From Methanobacterium sp964452085 (GTDB taxonomy: Archaea; Methanobacteriota; Methanobacteria; Methanobacteriales; Methanobacteriaceae), in NCBI GenBank assembly GCA_964452085.1, contig CAYVKL010000005.1, positions 62,001-126,000 of the forward strand: 64,000 bases of DNA, read 5' to 3'. Under the pieces are notes generated by a model, which was not told the DNA's origin, made no database searches, and saw only the letters and a program-made list of their open reading frames with translations. A program made the position numbers and the translations under genes. Shown here one piece after another: positions 15,426 to 24,773 of this stretch (the stretch's first letter is position 1; each line of letters begins with the position of its first letter).

Positions 15426-15737
15426 ATGGATTTAACGATTTTATTCTTTCAAAGATTATTTGGTTTTTTAATAGGTTTAATCTTATTTTACACGGCTTAT
15501 AAGTTGCTTAATGTGCTTAAAAATAAAGAAATTGCTATTTCTATGGTATTTTTACATAAAGAACGGGTGATAAATCTTTTCGGAATATTGGTTGTGAGTA
15601 CATTAATAACTTTTATAACCGGTTTAGTTTACGTTTTTATGGGTAATAGTATAATAGTTGAATTATTACTGAATTTAAACGCCGTTATATTGTTAATATT
15701 TACCTTTTTCCTGCAGAAATTAATGGGAGGGGAATAA
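15426..15737 (+). CDS. Small membrane protein, tandem copy 1
   Basis: A 103-residue hydrophobic protein with three predicted membrane spans (about residues 9-28, 50-72 and 78-98). I recognise no family. It shares with the next gene a layout of span, short basic loop with KExAxSxxF (here KEIAISMVF), span, span, so the two look like a tandem duplication. ATG 15426 follows AGGTGTATATAA. The stop TAA leaves a single base before the ATG of the next gene, so the pair is an operon and may form a hetero-oligomer. It begins 178 bp after tRNA-Thr. Confidence 0.7.
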   Translation: MDLTILFFQRLFGFLIGLILFYTAYKLLNVLKNKEIAISMVFLHKERVINLFGILVVSTLITFITGLVYVFMGNSIIVELLLNLNAVILLIFTFFLQKLMGGE

Positions 15738-15738
15738 A

Positions 15739-16071
15739 ATGGACGTTATAATCTCGGCAATAATTATAATCTTAACCTTTTCAGCATTTTACTTCCCCCT
15801 TAAAATATTTTTAAATCTAAGGAAGTATAAAGAAGCAGCTCTGAGTTTAATATTCAATAAATTAGATAAAAGCATACTGGCCTTTAAAATCTACGCAATT
15901 GCTATTTTTATATTTGCCCTCGGTCGGTTAATAGATCTAATAAATATAACTTCAGCATCATCATTTGTTGATGATGCGGTAACAGTTATGAATTTAATAT
16001 CAACTCTTCTCCTGATTTATGCATTTTACAAACTATTAAATATAATGCGAATCGAAAATGAGACTGTATAA
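15739..16071 (+). CDS. Small membrane protein, tandem copy 2
   Basis: A 110-residue protein with three hydrophobic spans (about 5-25, 48-68 and 82-102). No family is recognised. KYKEAALSLIFNKLDKS corresponds to NKEIAISMVFLHKERV in the preceding protein, which suggests paralogy. ATG 15739 is preceded by GGGAGGGGAATAAA inside the end of the upstream gene, so translation should be efficient and coupled. Confidence 0.7.
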   Translation: MDVIISAIIIILTFSAFYFPLKIFLNLRKYKEAALSLIFNKLDKSILAFKIYAIAIFIFALGRLIDLINITSASSFVDDAVTVMNLISTLLLIYAFYKLLNIMRIENETV

Positions 16072-16245
16072 TTCAAATATTGAGTGTAATTCAATTATTT
16101 TTGTTAACCCCGAAGATTAATTAAAAATAATAATTTATCTAAAACTCTTTTAAATATCAAAACTTGAAAAAGAAAACATCTACTCTAACTTAAACTGTTT
16201 TAATGCTATAAAATTACTTTTATGATTCATTGAGGTGATTAATTA

Positions 16246-16437
16246 ATGAAAATTAAGTTTAATGAAGGCAAGGTTATGTGCAGTGAACATTACCATTGTC
16301 AATACGAAAGCTGCAAACATTTCTCTTGGCACGAGGAAAAAGAATCATGTAAGACTCGAAGGTGTCAAAAACTTCGCCAGATGGTCTCATGTACCAAAAC
16401 ACCCCTTAAAAAAAAGAGTAAAAAAAAGAAGGTTTAA
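16246..16437 (+). CDS. Small Cys-rich basic protein
   Basis: A 63-residue protein with six Cys and several His (CSEHYHCQYESCKHFSWHEEKESCKTRRC), followed by a Lys-rich tail (TPLKKKSKKKKV). The spacing suggests a small zinc site, and the tail a nucleic-acid or membrane-surface contact; both are inferences. ATG 16246 has a strong GAGGTGAT eight bases upstream. An overlapping 66-codon ORF in another frame (16262-16462) has no ribosome binding site and is ignored. Confidence 0.7.
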   Translation: MKIKFNEGKVMCSEHYHCQYESCKHFSWHEEKESCKTRRCQKLRQMVSCTKTPLKKKSKKKKV

Positions 16438-16534
16438 TTTTTCTGATAATAATGTTTGGTAAATACTGGTTTTTCTCATTACTCTTGCAAATCCCAATAT
16501 ACTGATAAATCTTAGTTGTACTGGTAAATCCCAA

Positions 16535-16882
16535 TCATACTGGAGTGTAAAAGTATGCTCTGTAGACAAAGAGGAACAAAACCGCAACAACTACAACTAA
16601 CAAGATAAGAATGGAAATTATCATAATTATAAGACCATGTGTTTTGCCAGACCCTCCCTTACGGTATAAAACGATTCCAATAACTAGACCAACAATTGAA
16701 AGTATTCCTGCAGAGAAGATACCTAAAATAGAAAGTACATAACCCAATAAAATTAATAATGTGCTGGGTTTTTCTGAAATTTCATTATAACTAACCTGAT
16801 GCAGGGTAATTTCCTGGCCACAATTTTGACAGAATTTAGAGTTTTCAACATTTTCAGTTTTACAATGAGGACATTTCACCAT
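16535..16882 (-). CDS. Zinc-ribbon membrane protein
   Basis: A protein of about 115 residues: an N-terminal zinc ribbon (CPHCKTENVENSKFCQNCG), a short linker, and two close hydrophobic spans (about residues 44-70 and 85-110). It belongs to the loosely defined zinc_ribbon_2-plus-TM proteins that are abundant in Methanobacteriales; function unknown. I chose ATG 16882 because AGGTG lies seven bases upstream; a GTG at 16891 would add three residues. Several similar proteins occur in this window (17032, 34824, 35442 and 36202). Confidence 0.75.
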   Translation of the reverse strand: MVKCPHCKTENVENSKFCQNCGQEITLHQVSYNEISEKPSTLLILLGYVLSILGIFSAGILSIVGLVIGIVLYRKGGSGKTHGLIIMIISILILLVVVVAVLFLFVYRAYFYTPV

Positions 16883-17031
16883 AATAAACACCTAATAATT
16901 TTTTAAATTGTTCAAATATAAACTTTATTATTTGAATAGAAATATGGTGGTTTTTTATTGAGTTTTATTAATAAATTGCATAGCTAGACCATAATTTTAT
17001 CATATATACTACAACTGAATGGAGAATGGAT

Positions 17032-17784
17032 ATGTATTGCCCTGAATGTGGTGTGAAATTAAATGAAGATGAACATGTGTGTCACAAATGTGGAAGAGAT
17101 CTACATGCATTGCATAAACTGAAGAAAAAAAATTATAAAAAATTGATAATCGCAATTATAGGTATAATTTGCATACCAATAATTATGATTACAGCATATT
17201 TCTACATAGGTATGTCTGCAATCTACCTTTCGCTGGTAATATTATTTGTGGTTTTTATAATTCGCCTTAAACACCCCACTGAAAGTTTTGATGATGCCGA
17301 AATTGGTAAATGCTGCCCTAACTGCTACAATATGTATTTAAACGTTGATTTCTGCTTTAAATGTGGGTATGATCTTGGAGAAATTATAGCATTTTCAACA
17401 TGGACAGGCTATGATTTGGAAATACGTGATAAATACATCCAGATCAGCAAGTATTACCTTATTAAAGGTATGAGAAAGTATGTTTGTACCAGTAAATATG
17501 CACTGATACATATTAGAAATCTTCATGTAAGTTACAACAAATGTGGGAGGTTTTTATCTAGATTGCCTTGCCTAGTATTTGAGTATAATCCACTGTACGT
17601 TGATTTTACAGGTGAGCCCAAAGATAAATACACTTTTAGGATAACCATATTAAAAAAACTGGCCCCACAAATCGAAGAAGCCATTTTAAATCCAGTTTTC
17701 GACCAGGCACGTAGTAATGATCCCTATCCTGCAGAAGAGAACCATTTCCCCAATGATTATGATCCTAAAAAGATAGAAAAATAG
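17032..17784 (+). CDS. Double zinc-ribbon membrane protein, paralogue of the gene at 36202
   Basis: About 250 residues: zinc ribbon 1 (MYCPECGVKLNEDEHVCHKCG), two membrane spans (about residues 39-82), zinc ribbon 2 (CCPNCYNMYLNVDFCFKCGYDLGE), then a cytoplasmic domain of about 130 residues rich in beta strands and aromatic residues. Its architecture and the FCxKCGYxLxxxxxxF...NLH(V/L)S...PCLxFxYxP pattern match the gene at 36202. ATG 17032 is preferred over 17026 because GGAGA lies six bases upstream and the paralogue also starts MYCPxCG. Function unknown. Confidence 0.75.
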   Translation: MYCPECGVKLNEDEHVCHKCGRDLHALHKLKKKNYKKLIIAIIGIICIPIIMITAYFYIGMSAIYLSLVILFVVFIIRLKHPTESFDDAEIGKCCPNCYNMYLNVDFCFKCGYDLGEIIAFSTWTGYDLEIRDKYIQISKYYLIKGMRKYVCTSKYALIHIRNLHVSYNKCGRFLSRLPCLVFEYNPLYVDFTGEPKDKYTFRITILKKLAPQIEEAILNPVFDQARSNDPYPAEENHFPNDYDPKKIEK

Positions 17785-17912
17785 ACAATGTAAAAAAAAA
17801 TAGATATGATCCTAGAAACATCACGACAGATAAGAAATCATGGCTAATACCAGGAAAAAGATAAATATCTGAATAAAAGGATATTCCAGATAGCTAAATA
17901 ATCCTAATTACA

Positions 17913-19004
17913 TTATACATGCCTAGGATTTATGAAACCGGAACATAGAAGATGGTCCACCAATACCATTGCCACCGCAGCCTCGGCAACTGGAGTTACC
18001 CTAGGGCAAATACAGGGGTCATGACGTCCTTTTATCTCAATTTCAGTTTCTTCCATGGTCTTCAAATCAACAGTTTTCTGGACCGTGCTTATAGAAGGAG
18101 TTGGTTTAACCGCCATTCTAGCAACTATAGGCATACCATTAGATATTCCACCAACAATTCCCCCACTGGTGTTAGTAGTGGTTTTAATTTGCTTTCCTTC
18201 CATATAATACTCATCATTAGTCACACTGGCAGTTGATTCGGCTAAATGAAATCCAAATCCAATTTCCACCCCTTTTACTGATCCGATCCCCATAAGGGCC
18301 TTTGCTATATCTGCGTCTAACTTTTCAAAAACAGGTTCGCCTAGACCTGCAGGGACTCCAAATGCCAGTGTTTCCACTACTCCCCCTACAGAGTCTCCTT
18401 TTTCCTTTACTTCCAGGATTTTCTCTTCCATGAGTTTAGCAGCCTTCCCATCAGCACATCGAACCTGGTTTTTCAGTGAGTATTCTTTTATAAAGCTATA
18501 TGCAACATGTTTGGCCTTCACATCAGCAACCTGAGTTACATGAGAAACTACTTGAATATCTATTAAGTCAAGAAGTTTTTTGGCAACAGCACCACCAATT
18601 ACATGACCTATGGTTGTTCTCCCACTTCCCCTACCACCTCCACGGTAATCATAGTGCCCGTATTTGGCAGTCCAGGTAAAATCACCATGCCCTGGTCGGG
18701 GTTTATCTCGGAATGGTTCATAGGCGGAGGAATCCACATCTTTATTGTATACAACTGCGGCTATTGGTGTGCCGTCAGTTTTTCCCTGGAATATTCCAGA
18801 TAAAATCTCAATTTGATCGGTTTCCCCTCGGGAGGTAGTAATTTTACTGGTTCCAGGTCTTCGAAGGTTCAGTTCAACCTGTATATCCTCACGACATAAT
18901 TCCAATCCAGCAGGGCAACCATCAATCACTGCCCCCAATGCAACGCCGTGGCTGGACCCGAAGGTGGTGACCCTGAATAAATTCCCTGTAGTGTTTCCTG
19001 CCAT
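17913..19004 (-). CDS. aroC: Chorismate synthase
   Basis: This enzyme converts 5-enolpyruvylshikimate-3-phosphate to chorismate, the last common step of aromatic amino-acid synthesis, using reduced FMN. The 363 residues contain the family signatures GNLFRVTTFGSSHG (N-terminal), GRGSGRTTIGHVIGGAVAKKLL (central) and GRHDPCICPRVTPVAEAAVAMVL (C-terminal). ATG 19004 is chosen because GGAAGTGG lies just upstream; GTG 19013 is in frame but is part of that site. No other shikimate-pathway gene is adjacent. Confidence 0.97.
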   Translation of the reverse strand: MAGNTTGNLFRVTTFGSSHGVALGAVIDGCPAGLELCREDIQVELNLRRPGTSKITTSRGETDQIEILSGIFQGKTDGTPIAAVVYNKDVDSSAYEPFRDKPRPGHGDFTWTAKYGHYDYRGGGRGSGRTTIGHVIGGAVAKKLLDLIDIQVVSHVTQVADVKAKHVAYSFIKEYSLKNQVRCADGKAAKLMEEKILEVKEKGDSVGGVVETLAFGVPAGLGEPVFEKLDADIAKALMGIGSVKGVEIGFGFHLAESTASVTNDEYYMEGKQIKTTTNTSGGIVGGISNGMPIVARMAVKPTPSISTVQKTVDLKTMEETEIEIKGRHDPCICPRVTPVAEAAVAMVLVDHLLCSGFINPRHV

Positions 19005-19141
19005 GAAATCCACTTCCTTATAAAATTCTAAATACCAATATATAATGTAATTACAGATTAATGATATTACAAATTCAGTTAATTACCGTTTAAAACTATA
19101 TTATTAATTTATTTAAAGTAATTTAAAAGCATTACCTAAAT

Positions 19142-19588
19142 TTATATCCTTACTATAAAACCAGTTTTTTCTCCCCGGTTGAAACCAGCATTTTCATAGA
19201 ATCTTAATGTTTCATCATCTTTATGACTGGTTAATAACATCACTTTGTAACATTTCTCTGTTTTGGCAATATTTAAAGCCTTCTTTAAAATTCCAGTGGC
19301 ATATCCTTTTTTCCTGTAATCCGGATGAGTAATTACATTTTCTATAAGGGCGTAAGGTCTAGCTGACCTTGTTAAATTTTTAATTATGGCCATGGTACAA
19401 GAAGAAACAATCTTTCCATCTTCTTCAATTACCAGATAAAAAAGGTTGGGATCAGATAAAATTTCATTCCAGTGCTTTTCTAATGTTGAATTGATCTTTA
19501 GTTTAGGATCTTCTGGAATAAGGTATTCATAGAGGGATAATAATTGCCCCAACTCATCTTCCCTTATTAAACGTACTTGATTGTTCAT
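19142..19588 (-). CDS. GNAT-family N-acetyltransferase
   Basis: A compact protein of about 148 residues with a single GNAT fold. The acetyl-CoA loop is seen as VITHPDYRKKGYATGILKKALNIAK (the Q/RxxGxG/A motif), and the last motif as YENAGFNRGEKTGF. The substrate is unknown. GGGGATT precedes ATG 19588; an earlier in-frame ATG at 19600 lacks a ribosome binding site. It follows a second acetyltransferase on the same strand with 33 bp between them, so the pair is probably cotranscribed. Confidence 0.88.
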   Translation of the reverse strand: MNNQVRLIREDELGQLLSLYEYLIPEDPKLKINSTLEKHWNEILSDPNLFYLVIEEDGKIVSSCTMAIIKNLTRSARPYALIENVITHPDYRKKGYATGILKKALNIAKTEKCYKVMLLTSHKDDETLRFYENAGFNRGEKTGFIVRI

Positions 19589-19621
19589 TCTAATCCCCAT
19601 ACCGTGGATTTATTGAGTTTG

Positions 19622-20134
19622 TTATTTTGTAACAGCATACAATGCCTGGTTATATATTTTTCCTTCTTTAATAACACTTTTTTCCATAATACCTTCCATT
19701 TTGAAACCGTTTTTTTCAAGAACCTTTCTTGAGGCAATATTGTGTTCCAATGGTTTGGCATATATTCTTTCAAGACCTAAATCATTAAATCCATACTCTA
19801 CAATTCCCTTTAAAGCGGAAGATGTGATCCCTCTACCCCAATATTTTTCTCCCAACCAGTACCCAACTTCTGCGGATATCCTTTCTATATCTTCCCCGAG
19901 ATTGAGCCCTATACCTCCAACTGCAATATCATCCAATGTTATTGCCATGAAACAGTTATTTTCTTCTTCACTGGTGGTTTTTATCCATTTTTTACCATCT
20001 TCAAGTGTATAGGGATAGGGAAAAAGATCTCGCATATTGATGGCTATATGGTAATTGTTGGCATTTTCCACTAAACTTTCAAGATCTGAAGGTTTCCACT
20101 CTCTCAAAACACAGTTATCACATTTAATTCTCAT
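19622..20134 (-). CDS. RimJ/RimL-type N-acetyltransferase
   Basis: A GNAT protein of about 170 residues of the RimJ/RimL/SpeG-like group: CVLREWKPSDLESL at the N-terminus, then ISAEVGYWLGEKYWGRGITSSALKGIVEYGF with the acetyl-CoA loop, LERIYAKPLEHNIASRKVLEKNGFKMEG and the terminal beta hairpin. Members acetylate protein N-termini, small amines or antibiotics; the target here cannot be told. ATG 20134 is favoured by GGTG six bases upstream; the frame is open to ATG 20167. Confidence 0.88.
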   Translation of the reverse strand: MRIKCDNCVLREWKPSDLESLVENANNYHIAINMRDLFPYPYTLEDGKKWIKTTSEEENNCFMAITLDDIAVGGIGLNLGEDIERISAEVGYWLGEKYWGRGITSSALKGIVEYGFNDLGLERIYAKPLEHNIASRKVLEKNGFKMEGIMEKSVIKEGKIYNQALYAVTK

Positions 20135-20240
20135 TATTTGCACCATGAAATTTTCTCTAATCATCACTTATTAATAATGCCCTATATATTTAGTGCAGGA
20201 GTTAAATGCTTCATGAGTAATTTTAGTTGGAGTTCACGCC

Positions 20241-20930
20241 ATGAATGAATCTGTATTAAACATATATGAAAAACTTTACAAACTTTACGGTCCTCAGGGT
20301 TGGTGGCCTTTAATGGAGTTGAAGTCAGAGAATTTAAATAAAACTGGAGCCACTCATGGTTATCACCCTCTAAATTATGATTATCCTCAAACTGAAAAAC
20401 AGAAATATGAAATAATTTTAGGTGCAATTTTAACCCAGAACACTGCCTGGACTTCTGCGGAGAAGGCTCTCTGGAACCTTAATGATTTAAATGCCATTCA
20501 TCCAGAAAATCTACTGGCACTGGATGATAGCGTTTTGAAGGAAGCTGTTCGTCCAGCTGGTTTCCTGAACCAGAAATCATCCTACTTAATAAACATCAGC
20601 AAGTTCTTTGTAACCCTGGAAGGTAGAACTCCCCAAAGAAAGGAGTTATTAAAAGTGAAGGGAGTGGGAAATGAAACTGCAGATTCAATACTTTTATACG
20701 CTTATAAACTTCCTGAATTTGTAGTGGATGCCTATACCAAAAGAATTTTTAGCCATTTAGGATTTGTAAATGAAAAAATAAGTTATATAGATTTGAAAAA
20801 TCTTTTTGAAGTAAATTTACCCATCGAAGTGCCTCTTTATCAGGAATACCATGCACTCATAGTGGAACATGCCAAAAGACATTACCAAAAAAAGCCTTAT
20901 GGAAAAAATTTAACTCATGGGAAAATTTAA
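20241..20930 (+). CDS. HhH-GPD DNA glycosylase, endonuclease III-related (MagIII/COG2231-like)
   Basis: A base-excision repair enzyme of about 229 residues. The helix-hairpin-helix is LLKVKGVGNETADSILLYAY and the catalytic Asp lies in FVVDAYTKRI. The position that holds the lyase Lys in endonuclease III (GVGxKTA) is Glu here, and there is no C-terminal four-Cys iron-sulfur loop. Both features match the MagIII-type 3-methyladenine glycosylase branch, so a monofunctional glycosylase is more likely than an AP lyase. ATG 20241 follows GTTCACGCC with only a weak ribosome binding site. It is divergent from the acetyltransferase pair. Confidence 0.85.
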   Translation: MNESVLNIYEKLYKLYGPQGWWPLMELKSENLNKTGATHGYHPLNYDYPQTEKQKYEIILGAILTQNTAWTSAEKALWNLNDLNAIHPENLLALDDSVLKEAVRPAGFLNQKSSYLINISKFFVTLEGRTPQRKELLKVKGVGNETADSILLYAYKLPEFVVDAYTKRIFSHLGFVNEKISYIDLKNLFEVNLPIEVPLYQEYHALIVEHAKRHYQKKPYGKNLTHGKI

Positions 20931-21102
20931 AGATTTATTCTTTATTTAAAAAAATACGAAACAGCATAAATTTAACCCATGTTAATTAAATTAACAATAT
21001 TATTTGAATTAAAATAAAAAAGGATAATGTTTTCAGTCATTATGTGAATTTAATAAAATTCCAGATAAATGGTTAATCAAAATCAATAAATTGGTGAATT
21101 AA

Positions 21103-22086
21103 ATGCAATTTCCCATCCGTAGAATGCGTAGACTTAGAAAAACTTCACAAATAAGGAAAATCTTGCGGGAAACAACACTCCAAGCAGAAGACTTCATTTA
21201 TCCCCTTTTTATAAAGGAAGAACTTGAAGAAGGAGCTGGAGAACCCATTGAAACCATGCCAGGACAGTACCGTTACAGTTTAGAAGATGCTGTGGAAGAA
21301 GCAAAAAGACTTGAAAAACTCGGTCTTCAATCGGTTTTACTATTTGGAATGCCTGAAGAGAAGGATGAAATCGGCAGTTCGGCCTATGCAGATGATGGAA
21401 TTGTTCAACAAACTGTTAGAAGGCTTAAAAAAGAAACAGATTTAGTGGTTATCACTGATGTTTGTCTCTGCCAGTACACCACCCATGGACACTGTGGAAT
21501 AGTGGAAGATGGTGAGATCTTAAACGATGAAAGTCTACATCTCTTGGCAAAAACTGCTTTAAGCCATGCTGAAGCTGGTGCTGACATAGTAGCCCCCTCA
21601 GATATGATGGATGGGAGAGTGGGAGCTATACGTGCCATGTTAGATGATGCTGGATTTCAGGATACTCTTATCATGTCTTACGCAGCAAAATACGCTTCAT
21701 CTTTTTATGCACCATTTAGGGATGCTGTGTGCTCGGCACCTTCTTTCGGTGACCGTAAAACCCACCAAATGAGTTCTTCTAATGTTGAAGAAGCACTACT
21801 CGAAACAGAAATGGATTTAGATGAAGGGGCAGATATAGTAATGGTGAAACCTGCCATGGCTTACCTTGATGTTATCCACCGGGTTAAGGAAACTTTCAAA
21901 GTACCCACCGCAGCTTATCAGGTTAGTGGTGAGTATTCCATGCTTCGTGCTGGGATTGAAGCAGAATACCTAACAGAGGATTCCATCTATGAATCCCTTT
22001 TATCCATTAAAAGAGCTGGAGCAGATCTTATTATCTCCCATTTCACTCCTGACTTTTTAGAAGGAAAACTTCATGAGCTATGTTGA
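21103..22086 (+). CDS. hemB: Porphobilinogen synthase (delta-aminolevulinate dehydratase)
   Basis: HemB condenses two 5-aminolevulinate molecules to porphobilinogen, feeding F430, corrinoid and sirohaem synthesis in methanogens. The 327 residues show the zinc-site cysteines in DVCLCQYTTHGHCG, the first Schiff-base Lys in SYAAKYASSFYAPFRDA, the second in MVKPAMAYLD, and the C-terminal substrate loop (AAYQVSGEYSM). ATG 21103 follows TTGGTGAATTAA. It is followed after nine bases by a citG-like gene, which indicates an operon. Confidence 0.97.
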   Translation: MQFPIRRMRRLRKTSQIRKILRETTLQAEDFIYPLFIKEELEEGAGEPIETMPGQYRYSLEDAVEEAKRLEKLGLQSVLLFGMPEEKDEIGSSAYADDGIVQQTVRRLKKETDLVVITDVCLCQYTTHGHCGIVEDGEILNDESLHLLAKTALSHAEAGADIVAPSDMMDGRVGAIRAMLDDAGFQDTLIMSYAAKYASSFYAPFRDAVCSAPSFGDRKTHQMSSSNVEEALLETEMDLDEGADIVMVKPAMAYLDVIHRVKETFKVPTAAYQVSGEYSMLRAGIEAEYLTEDSIYESLLSIKRAGADLIISHFTPDFLEGKLHELC

Positions 22087-22095
22087 GGTGAAATC

Positions 22096-23037
22096 TTGGA
22101 CCCGATTTTTGTGGCTAAATGCGCTCAGATAGCCTCTGTTTTAGAAGTTAGTGGACATCCTAAACCCGGAAATGTACACCGAACACAAAATTTCCAGGAC
22201 ATGGTTTTTGAGGATTTTCTCCTTAGTGGTATTGCCATAGGTGAAACTATGCGCAGAGCAGCAGATATTGGTTTCAAATATCGTGAAGAACCGGATAATT
22301 GGGATAAAATAGGTATTGGGAAGTTTATTCTGGATGCGGTGATTGAAACTGATCATTGGGTTGCTAATAACACCAATCTGGGAATAATAATGTTATTAAC
22401 CCCAATTTCTGTTGCTGCAAGTATGTTTGATGATGTTGAAGTGATTAAAGATGGATATCTTGATTCTTTCAGGGATAAAATAGACCAAATCATGAAAGCC
22501 ACCACCCCTCAAGACGCGGTGAACCTCTATAAAGCAATTAACATTGCTGATGCAGGAGGTATGGGTGAACAGGATGAATTAGATGTCAGTAGTGATAGTT
22601 CAGCCCAAAAACTCCTTGATGATGAGATAAATATGTTTAGTGTCCTTGAAATGTCATCACAGTGGGATTGTCTTTCCTATGAACTCACCCATAAAATGCC
22701 AGTGACCTTTGGAATTGGTTTTCCAGTATTTAAAAAGATCCAATCCGAATATGGCACTAATCAGGCCACTGTTCAAACTTTCCTTACTATTCTATCCCAG
22801 GTTCCGGATACACTCATCAGTCGAAAATATGATGATGAAAAAGCACAACAAGTTTCCTCCAGTGCAAAGTCTATATTGGAAGAAGGAGGAATATTAACTA
22901 AAAAGGGCAGGAATCTCCTGGAAAAATTCGATGCTAAACTGATAAATAATGGTTTGAATCCTGGTACAACTGCAGATTTCACTGCATCATCCATAATGAT
23001 TGCATATTTAGACAGTTATCCTGATGTGATAAAATAG
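22096..23037 (+). CDS. Triphosphoribosyl-dephospho-CoA synthase family protein (CitG/MdcB-like)
   Basis: A 313-residue protein beginning with TTG (GAGGTGA four bases before). The CitG-like motifs are VSGHPKPGNVHRTQNFQDM near the start, NTNLGIIMLLTPISVA, and the C-terminal NPGTTADFTASSIMIAY. In bacteria CitG makes the prosthetic-group precursor of citrate lyase from dephospho-CoA and ATP. Methanogens have no citrate lyase, so the archaeal member probably acts on another nucleotide-like substrate; its position between hemB and pheS does not settle this. The operon context suggests constitutive expression. Confidence 0.85.
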   Translation: MDPIFVAKCAQIASVLEVSGHPKPGNVHRTQNFQDMVFEDFLLSGIAIGETMRRAADIGFKYREEPDNWDKIGIGKFILDAVIETDHWVANNTNLGIIMLLTPISVAASMFDDVEVIKDGYLDSFRDKIDQIMKATTPQDAVNLYKAINIADAGGMGEQDELDVSSDSSAQKLLDDEINMFSVLEMSSQWDCLSYELTHKMPVTFGIGFPVFKKIQSEYGTNQATVQTFLTILSQVPDTLISRKYDDEKAQQVSSSAKSILEEGGILTKKGRNLLEKFDAKLINNGLNPGTTADFTASSIMIAYLDSYPDVIK

Positions 23038-23120
23038 ATTAAAGGTGAATAATTTACTATAAATAAATTAGAAGAGACTAGAGAATTATATTTATCCTAC
23101 ATAAAGCAATTGAGGTTAAC

Positions 23121-24665
23121 ATGATAGAGAAGATCATTAATGAAATGCACCTTTATGAGAAGAAGGTGTTAATGGCCATTGGCAAGGCAGGTGGGGAAAC
23201 ATTACCGGAAGATGTGGCCCAATCAGAAGATTTAGATATTAAACAGGTTATGAGTGCTGCAGGAGCACTGGAGTCCAAAGGAATCATTGAAGTAGAAAGA
23301 GATGTGGATGAATTTTTAAGCCTGGGACCATCAGGAGCAGACTACGCACAGGAAGGTTTGCCTGAGAGGAAAATTCTGGAAGCTCTTCATGAGGATCATA
23401 CTATCCATATGAAGGATTTATCTGTAAAATCCGGAATAGATCCATCTGAAGTTAAAATTGCCATAGGTTGGTTGCTTAAAAAAGGTTGGGCTCAGCTTGA
23501 TAAAGGTAATGTAACCATTACCCAGCAGGGTGAGAAAGCCTTGGGAAAACCTGGAATTGATGAAGTTCTCCTGGAAACCATTATGAACTCTGGGAAAATG
23601 TTGACTTTGGGCGGTTTATCATCATCCCTCAAAGAAGGATTCCAACAGCTTAAAAAAAGGAAAGGACTTATTAATTTAAATAAAAGTTCGAATTACACTC
23701 TTAAAATCTCAGATAAAGGTCAACAAATTCTTGATCATGGCTTTGAAATTAGAGAAGAAGCCACTCAACTGACTCATGAGCAATTAAAAACTGGCACCTG
23801 GAAAGATCTACATTACCGTGGTTATGATGTAAACGCAGAACATCCTTTGGTTTTTTCAGGGAAAATGCACCCATTACAGCGGACTATTCAGGAGATACGG
23901 CGCATATTTTTGAATTTGGGTTTCACTGAATCTAGGGGAACTATCCTTGAATCTGCCTTCTGGAACTTTGACTGCCTTTTCCAACCCCAGGATCATGCTG
24001 CAAGAGAAATGCAGGATACTTTTTATGTTAAATCTCCTGAAAGCACACAGTTACCCGGAGATGATCTTTTGGAAAGAGTGGGTCAGGCCCATGAAGATGG
24101 TGGTCAAACTGGAAGTGAAGGGTGGGGTTATCAGTGGGATAAGGATGTAGCCCGGCAATCAGTACTTCGAACGCATACTACTTGTGTTTCTGCCCGTTTT
24201 CTGTCTGAAAACAAACCTCCCCTCAAGATGTTCTCAGTAGGCCGGGTATTCCGTAGGGAAACCATAACTTACAAGCACCTTCCTGAGTTCCATCAAGTAG
24301 AAGGCATAGTAGCTGCGGAAGACATAACCTTCAAGAACCTCCTGGGAATATTAAAGGAATTTTACCACCAGTTAGGTTTTGAAGTACGTTTCCGCCCAGC
24401 ATACTTCCCTTACACATACCTATCAACTGAATGTGAAGTTTACCTACCTGAAAAGGAAAGTTGGATCGAATTGGGTGGATCTGGAATGTTCCGTCCTGAA
24501 GTTTTAGAACCCCTGGGAGTAGAAACCCCTGTTGCTGCATTTGGACTGGGAATTGAACGTTTGGCAATGATACGCCTGGGAATCAAGGATATAAGAATGT
24601 TGTACCAGAGTGACCTGGGCTGGTTGCGTGACTTACCTGTTACTCAAGCTTACAGTGAAAAATGA
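23121..24665 (+). CDS. pheS: Phenylalanyl-tRNA synthetase alpha subunit
   Basis: Archaeal-type alpha subunit of 514 residues. An N-terminal set of winged-helix modules (residues about 1-220) binds tRNA; the class II catalytic core follows, with motif 2 (FRRETITYKHLPEFHQVEG) and motif 3 (GLGIERLAMIRLGIKDIR). It attaches Phe to tRNA-Phe together with PheT, whose gene is not in the window. ATG 23121 follows TTGAGGTTAAC. It lies 83 bp after the citG-like gene and may share its transcript. Confidence 0.96.
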   Translation: MIEKIINEMHLYEKKVLMAIGKAGGETLPEDVAQSEDLDIKQVMSAAGALESKGIIEVERDVDEFLSLGPSGADYAQEGLPERKILEALHEDHTIHMKDLSVKSGIDPSEVKIAIGWLLKKGWAQLDKGNVTITQQGEKALGKPGIDEVLLETIMNSGKMLTLGGLSSSLKEGFQQLKKRKGLINLNKSSNYTLKISDKGQQILDHGFEIREEATQLTHEQLKTGTWKDLHYRGYDVNAEHPLVFSGKMHPLQRTIQEIRRIFLNLGFTESRGTILESAFWNFDCLFQPQDHAAREMQDTFYVKSPESTQLPGDDLLERVGQAHEDGGQTGSEGWGYQWDKDVARQSVLRTHTTCVSARFLSENKPPLKMFSVGRVFRRETITYKHLPEFHQVEGIVAAEDITFKNLLGILKEFYHQLGFEVRFRPAYFPYTYLSTECEVYLPEKESWIELGGSGMFRPEVLEPLGVETPVAAFGLGIERLAMIRLGIKDIRMLYQSDLGWLRDLPVTQAYSEK

Positions 24666-24773
24666 TATTGAACAATTATCTGTGACGATGATATCCATTT
24701 AAAACATTAATAAATTAAAAACCATGTAATGTATGTTTTAATCTAATTTAAGGGATATTTGGCAGGTTATTCA

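Noticed and set aside
16262..16462. 66-codon ORF overlapping the Cys-rich small protein
   Set aside because: It has no ribosome binding site and an unconvincing composition; the other frame has GAGGTGAT and a sensible Cys pattern.
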